Positions 14,586-19,382 of a stretch of DNA of 19,382 nt are shown here, one piece after another (the first letter of the stretch is position 1; every line of letters starts with the position of its first letter). A program made the translations under genes and the position numbers. Under the pieces are notes generated by a model. That model saw only the letters and a list, made by a program, of their open reading frames with translations, was not told where the DNA came from and made no database searches. This stretch comes from Gemmatimonadota bacterium (GTDB lineage: Bacteria; Gemmatimonadota; Gemmatimonadetes; Longimicrobiales; Gaopeijiaceae), in NCBI GenBank assembly GCA_030618065.1, contig JAUXEE010000009.1:1-19382 (forward strand), in the 5' to 3' direction.

Positions 14586-15629
14586 TCAGGGCCCCAAAAC
14601 CCCTCGGAGGTGGTGGCGAAGGCCCCGAGCCCCCCGATGCTCCACATTCTTGGCCGCCAGGAGGTTCGCCCCTGTCATGGCCCCCTCCAGGGAGCAGCCA
14701 CCGAGGAGCCGCGCAAAGAAAGTAGCTCCCCACACGTCTCCACAACCAGTAGGGTCACCCGACAAAGGGTCATCCGGCAGGGGCGATCTGCCCGTCCGAG
14801 TCGCTCCCCCAGAACTGAGTGAGCTCCGGGTCCCTGGCCAAGACTCCGGGTTGGACGAGAACTCGGGGGCCGCGACATAGGCGGCGCCCTTGGGGCCCAG
14901 GGTCACGGTGATAAGCTTGAGTTCCGGGCCCACCGTATGGGCGGCCAGCTCCCAGGGATCTCCCCAGGAACGCCCCATGAGCTCGAACTCCTCTTCGTTC
15001 ATCTGGACGGCATCGAAAGCCCGGAACCAGGCACCCCACCCGGGCAGCTCCCGGGGGAACCGATACCCATTGGACGAGATTCCCTGGAAGAGGGAGTGGA
15101 GGTCGGCGTAGAGTGGGGCCGGAAACCGCACCCTGAAGTGCTGGGCCGTCTCGACGCCCATTTCGAACCCTGTAATAAAGTTCAGATAGAGGGCGTCGAC
15201 CTCTCGCAAGAAAGGTTCCAATTCCTCCCATGTCCAAGGAGGCACACCCCCCGCCAGCCGCTCGACCCTTCGTGTCTGATCCTCGTAGCGGAGCTCCACT
15301 CGATGGTTCTGGAATGGTACGACCCTGACACCGGGTTCCGTCTCCACCCGGGGGATGGAGCCGAGGTAATCGAGGGCTCGTTCTGCCAGGTCTACTCCCA
15401 CCTTCAGAATGGGCTTCATGACCCATTCTTCAGGCAGCACTACACTGAGGGCCTCCATGGCATAGGAGATTCCTCCCCATTCTTCCACCGGCTCCCTCCG
15501 GCCGTCCCGATCCAAAATCCGGTCCCAAACCAACGTTCCCATCACTCCCAGACGAAACGGCCGAGGAGGGTGTGTCTCTCCAACCCCCGAAGGAGGTCCT
15601 TTTGCAGGGTTGTATTCTCGAACCGTCAT
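14586..15629 (-). CDS. PfkB family carbohydrate/nucleoside kinase
   Basis: A 347-aa ribokinase-superfamily enzyme that phosphorylates a sugar, nucleoside or similar alcohol with ATP. The PfkB C-terminal signature reads GDPTGCGDVWGATFFARLL (291-309), with the catalytic base D298; the usual form is DTTGAGD. QMNEEEFELMG (209-219) is the conserved Asn-x-x-Glu region and VTLGPKGA (242-249) the ATP-side strand. The N-terminal substrate loop is GGISYAMEA (52-60). The ATG at 15629 follows the ROK gene's stop by 10 bp. A downstream in-frame ATG (residue 30) would cut into the first strand. The substrate cannot be told from sequence. The gene sits between a ROK kinase and a STAS/ATPase regulator, so sugar phosphorylation under regulatory control is a reasonable guess. 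Confidence 0.82.
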   Translation of the reverse strand: MTVREYNPAKGPPSGVGETHPPRPFRLGVMGTLVWDRILDRDGRREPVEEWGGISYAMEALSVVLPEEWVMKPILKVGVDLAERALDYLGSIPRVETEPGVRVVPFQNHRVELRYEDQTRRVERLAGGVPPWTWEELEPFLREVDALYLNFITGFEMGVETAQHFRVRFPAPLYADLHSLFQGISSNGYRFPRELPGWGAWFRAFDAVQMNEEEFELMGRSWGDPWELAAHTVGPELKLITVTLGPKGAAYVAAPEFSSNPESWPGTRSSLSSGGATRTGRSPLPDDPLSGDPTGCGDVWGATFFARLLGGCSLEGAMTGANLLAAKNVEHRGARGLRHHLRGVLGP

Positions 15630-15639
15630 TATCCGGCAA

Positions 15640-16635
15640 TCAGATAAACCCGAAGACTTCTTTCTTGAAGATCCCCGCCGCCCCGATCACCCCCGCCGTT
15701 TCCGGTAGAGCCGCCGGAACGATTCGACAGGCCTCGACGGCGGAGCGGAAGGCCCTACGACGAACCTCTTTCCTGAGGGGCACGAAAAGGTGATCACCGG
15801 CCCGTGTGACACCTCCTGCAATGACGATGACATCGGGGTTCAATGCATTGATAAGGTTCGCGACTCCCACTCCCAGAAACTTCGCGGTCTCCTTCATGAC
15901 CTCGTGAGCATATGGATCACCCAAGATTACCCCTTCGTAAACGGTGGCTGCGGTGATCTTCTTCAAATCTCCATCCACGAGCTCCACCAGAACCGACTCG
16001 ACCCCAGCCTCGATCCCTTCCACAGCCCTTGCCGCGATATTCGGGCCTGAGGCGTAGGCTTCCAGGCACCCGTAGTTCCCGCACTTACACTTCCTGCCCG
16101 TGGAGTCGATGGTAATATGTCCGAACTCACCCGCCGCATCCGAAGCTCCATGGTGAATCTCCCCGTTGACCACGAAGCCCCCACCGATCCCCGTCCCCAG
16201 GGTAAGGCCAACCAAGGTAGCCGAGCCCCGTCCGGCCCCCATCCAATACTCACCGTAGGTAGCACAGTTTGCATCGTTATCCACGGCCGCAGGAAGCCTC
16301 ACCCCCCCGGAAACCAGACTCCTGAGGGGGAAGTCCCTCCACCCCAGGTTGGGAGCTTCCACCAGGACCCCGGTCTCCCGATTGAGGGGACCAGGGGCCC
16401 CAATGCCGATTCCTGCAACCTGATCACGAGTCCCGCCCTCCGTCCTGAAGACCTCCTCCATGGACTCCTCTGCCGCCTCCACGGCCCTCCTTATCACCTC
16501 TTCCCCACCGGCCTCGGGAAGGGTCAGAAGCTTTCGCACACCCAGAGGCTCTCCCCCCGCAAAGGGAACCAAGCCCACCACCATGTTGGTTCCACCGATG
16601 TCCAAACCCACAATCCACCGAGGATCTTCGGGCAT
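15640..16635 (-). CDS. ROK family sugar kinase (glucokinase-like)
   Basis: A 331-aa protein that starts at ATG 16635, one base after the glycosyltransferase stop (TGAGATG), with GGAG 11 nt ahead. The phosphate-binding loop is GLDIGGTN (10-17). GIGIGAPGPLNRETG (75-89), catalytic D121 in VDNDANCATYGE and TLGTGIGGG (145-153) follow. The ROK zinc site is complete: H173 in GEFGH plus CKCGNYGCLE (183-192). The AGGV motif (273-276) completes the ATPase fold. ROK kinases of this type phosphorylate glucose or N-acetylated sugars; the full set of motifs and length favour an active kinase, not a ROK repressor, as no HTH is present. It is transcribed between a GT2 glycosyltransferase and a PfkB kinase. 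Confidence 0.9.
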   Translation of the reverse strand: MPEDPRWIVGLDIGGTNMVVGLVPFAGGEPLGVRKLLTLPEAGGEEVIRRAVEAAEESMEEVFRTEGGTRDQVAGIGIGAPGPLNRETGVLVEAPNLGWRDFPLRSLVSGGVRLPAAVDNDANCATYGEYWMGAGRGSATLVGLTLGTGIGGGFVVNGEIHHGASDAAGEFGHITIDSTGRKCKCGNYGCLEAYASGPNIAARAVEGIEAGVESVLVELVDGDLKKITAATVYEGVILGDPYAHEVMKETAKFLGVGVANLINALNPDVIVIAGGVTRAGDHLFVPLRKEVRRRAFRSAVEACRIVPAALPETAGVIGAAGIFKKEVFGFI

Positions 16636-16636
16636 C

Positions 16637-17575
16637 TCAGATCTTTCTCCCTTCGGCCTGGGTTCGTACACCCCCAGCCGCAGTTTCAGAATTCCAGAGG
16701 GGCTCCGCCCCCTTCTCCCTTCCTGGCCCAAACTCCAGAAATCCCCCGGCCGCCCTTCGAGCACTCAGCTCGTTCAACCCGTCACGGGCTCTGGTCTCCC
16801 CATCCTCCACAATCCTGCCACGAATCCCCTTGTTTTTCTCGATGGACTCTCTGGTCTTGTAGGGCCGATCATGATCAAGGTGAAGAAGGACGGCCCGAAA
16901 CCGAGCCAGTCTCCCCCGAAGCCCGAGGTTCTCCAACCGGGATCCCAAGGCCCGGTCGGCCCCCCCATACTGCATCTCGGTTTCCATCCCGTTCGCGGCG
17001 AAAACCCACTCTCGCCAGGTGGATGAGTTGTTCAGGTTCCAGGTGGGATTCGTGGTAGTGATATGATCCAGGAAGGTCGCTCTCCAGTCCCTGGAAAGAA
17101 GCCGGAGCCGGTGCCGCCCCAACTTCTGCCCCTCTACCCTGAGCCATCCCGGGTCGGCAAAACGGCCGGAAACCACATCATCGACGGCAATCGCTTCGCT
17201 CACTTCCATGGAGAGGTACACCGATCCGCCTGAAAGAAAACACCGTGGCTTGGCCATTTCCCGATGGGTCCGAACGAAATCTCGGCGGGGGATGCAGTCC
17301 CCATCCGAAAAGACGAGGTATTCACCTGTCGATGCCAGAATCGCCGCGTTCAGAATGATGGAACGCCGGTACCCTTCATCGGGATGCCAGATATGCCGGA
17401 TGGGGAAATCGCTCTCCCGGGCGAAGCCCAGGATCAGCTCTTTGGTGTCTTCCCTGGAACCGTCATCGGCGATGACCAGCTCGAAATCCCTGAAATCCTG
17501 CTGCCTGTAACCCCACAGTACTTTTTCCAGCCACTCCACCTTGTTGTAGGTGGACAGAATGACGGAAAGGTCCAT
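16637..17575 (-). CDS. Family 2 glycosyltransferase
   Basis: A 312-aa GT-A fold glycosyltransferase. The start is ATG 17575, 2 bp after the lepA stop; frame upstream of that lies inside lepA. The N-terminal strand SVILSTYNKVEWLEKVL is typical of GT2, with the nucleotide-binding IADDGS (35-40) and the metal-binding DGD (91-93). The C-terminal half carries a galactosyltransferase-type (Glyco_transf_7C) region: LNNSSTWREWVFAANGMETE, then YGGADRALGSRLENLGLRGR (203-222), which includes the catalytic-site acidic pair region. No membrane segment is seen, so it acts at the cytoplasmic face on a donor such as a UDP-sugar. The acceptor is unknown; cell-surface polysaccharide is the usual role. The last 30 residues look disordered. 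Confidence 0.88.
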   Translation of the reverse strand: MDLSVILSTYNKVEWLEKVLWGYRQQDFRDFELVIADDGSREDTKELILGFARESDFPIRHIWHPDEGYRRSIILNAAILASTGEYLVFSDGDCIPRRDFVRTHREMAKPRCFLSGGSVYLSMEVSEAIAVDDVVSGRFADPGWLRVEGQKLGRHRLRLLSRDWRATFLDHITTTNPTWNLNNSSTWREWVFAANGMETEMQYGGADRALGSRLENLGLRGRLARFRAVLLHLDHDRPYKTRESIEKNKGIRGRIVEDGETRARDGLNELSARRAAGGFLEFGPGREKGAEPLWNSETAAGGVRTQAEGRKI

Positions 17576-17577
17576 GG

Positions 17578-19377
17578 TCAATCCTCGAGGGAGAGAACCG
17601 CGAGAAAGGCTTCCTGGGGGATTTCCACCGAACCCACCTGCTTCATTCGGCGTTTGCCGGCCCGCTGCTTCTCCAACAATTTTCTTTTCCGAGTGATGTC
17701 CCCGCCATAGCACTTGGCAGTCACGTTTTTTCGGAGTGCCTTCACATTCGTCCTTGCGACGACCTGCGTTCCGATGGTCGCCTGGAGAGCGACTTCATAC
17801 TGCTGCCGGGGGATGAGCTTCTTCAATTTCACCACCATGTCCCGGCCGTGTTCGAAGGCTTTGTCCCGGTGGATGATGACGCTGAAGGCATCCACCGAAT
17901 CCCCGTTGACCAGGATGTCCAATTTCACCAGATCCGCAGACCTGAACTCCAGGAACTCATAGTCGAGGCCCGCATACCCTCGAGTTCCTGATTTCAGTCG
18001 GTCATAGAAATCCAACACGATCTCGGCGAGGGGAAGCTCATAGTCCAACTCCACTCTCTTCGGATCCAGATAGTGCATGCCGCAGAATACGCCCCGGCGG
18101 TCATGGCAGAGCTTTTGGACGTTTCCGATGTACTCGGCAGGACAAACGATCCTGGCCTTCACCACGGGCTCGCCAATGTCCGCCACCCTGCCGACCGGGG
18201 GCAAACTCGCAGGGTTTTCCACCTTCACCCGGGTCCCATCGGTCAAAGCTACATGGTACTCGACGTTCGGGACCGTGGTGATGAGGTTCACTCCGAATTC
18301 ACGTTCGAGGCGCTCCTGGACGATCTCCATATGTAGGAGGCCAAGGAATCCACACCGGAACCCGAATCCAAGGGCGTTGGAGGTCTCCGGTACGGAATGG
18401 AGACTGGCGTCATTGAGGATCAGGCGATCCAACGCGTCCCGGAGGCTCTCGTAATCGTCAGCGTCCGAGGGGTACAGCCCGGCGAAGACCATGGAATGGA
18501 CATCCTGGTACCCCGGGAGCAACTCCGACGCCACTTCACTCGCATCCAGGATGGTGTCCCCCACCCGGGTGTGGGAGACCTCCTTGATTCCCGCCACCAG
18601 GTAGCCAACCTCCCCGGGCCCCAGATCGGGTTGGGCCATTCGACCCAGTCGAAGGTACCCCACCTCGTCCACCTCATACCTGGCTTTGACGTTTCCGAAG
18701 GTGACCTTCATTCCTGCTTTCAGAACGCCATCAACCATCCGGACGCTGGGAACGGCCCCAAGATATTGATCATAGTAGGAATCGAAGATGAGGGCCCGGA
18801 GGGGAGCATCTCTCTGGCCAACCGGAGGGGGGATCCTCTCCACGATGGCTTCGAGGATTGGATCGATTCCCTTCCCTTCTTTGGCGCTTGCCAGAAGGAT
18901 CGTATTCGGCTCCACCCCCAAAAGGTCGGCGAGCTCGTCCCTCCTCCTCTCGGGCTCAGCCCCGGGAAGATCGATTTTGTTCAGGACGGGAATGATCTCC
19001 AAGTCGGCGTCCAGGGCCAAAAAGAGGTTCGAGAGAGTCTGCGCCTGGACCCCCTGACTCGCGTCGACAACCAAGATGGCACCTTCGCATGCGGCCAGAG
19101 ACCGGGAGACCTCGTAGCTGAAGTCCACATGGCCCGGAGTGTCGATGAGGTTCAGCTCATAGGCCTCGCCATCCGGGGCCAGATAGTCCATTCGAACGGC
19201 GTGGAGTTTGATGGTGATGCCGCGCTCTCGCTCCAACTCATTGGTGTCCAAAACCTGGTCCCGCATCTCGCGTTGGTGAAGGGTGCCAGTCCGCTCCAGG
19301 AGCCTGTCGGCAAGGGTGGATTTCCCATGGTCGATATGGGCGATGATGGAGAAGTTCCGAATGGCTTCGGTGCGCAC
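17578..19377 (-). CDS. lepA: Elongation factor 4 (LepA), ribosome back-translocation GTPase
   Basis: A 599-aa translational GTPase of normal LepA length. The G domain has AHIDHGKST (G1), the switch segment ERERGITIK, DTPGHVDF (G3) and NKIDLPGA (G4), and then domain II, the EF-G-like domains and the LepA-specific C-terminus with KRKLLEKQRAGKRRMKQVG. LepA binds ribosomes and helps initiation or stalled-translocation states under ionic stress. The visible start is GTG at 19377, only 5 bp from the window edge, so the true start or ribosome-binding site could lie outside; the N-terminus MRTEAIRNFSIIAHIDHGK nevertheless looks complete. It is the first visible gene of the minus-strand cluster. Confidence 0.95.
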   Translation of the reverse strand: MRTEAIRNFSIIAHIDHGKSTLADRLLERTGTLHQREMRDQVLDTNELERERGITIKLHAVRMDYLAPDGEAYELNLIDTPGHVDFSYEVSRSLAACEGAILVVDASQGVQAQTLSNLFLALDADLEIIPVLNKIDLPGAEPERRRDELADLLGVEPNTILLASAKEGKGIDPILEAIVERIPPPVGQRDAPLRALIFDSYYDQYLGAVPSVRMVDGVLKAGMKVTFGNVKARYEVDEVGYLRLGRMAQPDLGPGEVGYLVAGIKEVSHTRVGDTILDASEVASELLPGYQDVHSMVFAGLYPSDADDYESLRDALDRLILNDASLHSVPETSNALGFGFRCGFLGLLHMEIVQERLEREFGVNLITTVPNVEYHVALTDGTRVKVENPASLPPVGRVADIGEPVVKARIVCPAEYIGNVQKLCHDRRGVFCGMHYLDPKRVELDYELPLAEIVLDFYDRLKSGTRGYAGLDYEFLEFRSADLVKLDILVNGDSVDAFSVIIHRDKAFEHGRDMVVKLKKLIPRQQYEVALQATIGTQVVARTNVKALRKNVTAKCYGGDITRKRKLLEKQRAGKRRMKQVGSVEIPQEAFLAVLSLED

Positions 19378-19382
19378 GTGGA

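Noticed and set aside
16117..17058. Plus-strand open frame (313 codons) opposite the ROK kinase and glycosyltransferase
   Set aside because: It spans the ends of two clear minus-strand genes and is Pro/Ser/Arg-rich without any motif.

Overview
The window is a bacterial chromosomal segment, GC-rich (roughly 60% by eye), densely coded and with no visible mobile element, tRNA, rRNA or CRISPR array. The gene mix suggests a member of, or a relative of, the Gemmatimonadota: paired secreted M16 peptidases, an ECF sigma/anti-sigma pair followed by a bactofilin-like membrane protein and a toast_rack-type protein, a stand-alone ALDH4-type P5C dehydrogenase and a two-domain Mrp. That assignment is an inference from family combinations, not from a marker-gene search.

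Layout. (1) 27-61 is a terminator for an upstream transcript, and its U-tract runs into a TTGACA promoter box. (2) 151-4549 (+) holds purD, a catalytic M16 zinc peptidase and a non-catalytic M16 partner, the last two overlapping as GTGA. (3) 4509-5237 (-) is ubiE/menG, whose 3' end overlaps the second M16 gene by 41 bp. (4) 5426-9841 (+) is an apparent envelope-stress operon: an ECF sigma factor, a 29-codon small ORF bridging to the next gene, a membrane anti-sigma factor with two zinc-finger motifs, a secreted/membrane bactofilin-like protein, a toast_rack/LiaF-like secreted protein and a 77-aa membrane protein. It ends at a strong bidirectional terminator (9862-9907). (5) 9927-11030 (-) is mrp and 11320-12948 (+) is pruA, divergent across 289 bp; pruA ends at a terminator. 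(6) 13039-19377 (-) is a tight six-gene cluster read from the right edge: lepA, a GT2 glycosyltransferase, a ROK sugar kinase, a PfkB-type kinase, a protein joining a STAS-like region to a GHKL ATPase, and a STAS-like protein with a possible winged-helix C-terminus.

Two regions look most likely to hold something not well described. One is the ECF operon, with its coupling small ORF, doubled zinc finger, tandem hairpins and run of uncharacterised envelope proteins. The other is the STAS/ATPase plus STAS/winged-helix pair, which looks like a partner-switching signalling module that ends in a possible DNA-binding domain and is transcribed with sugar kinases and a glycosyltransferase.
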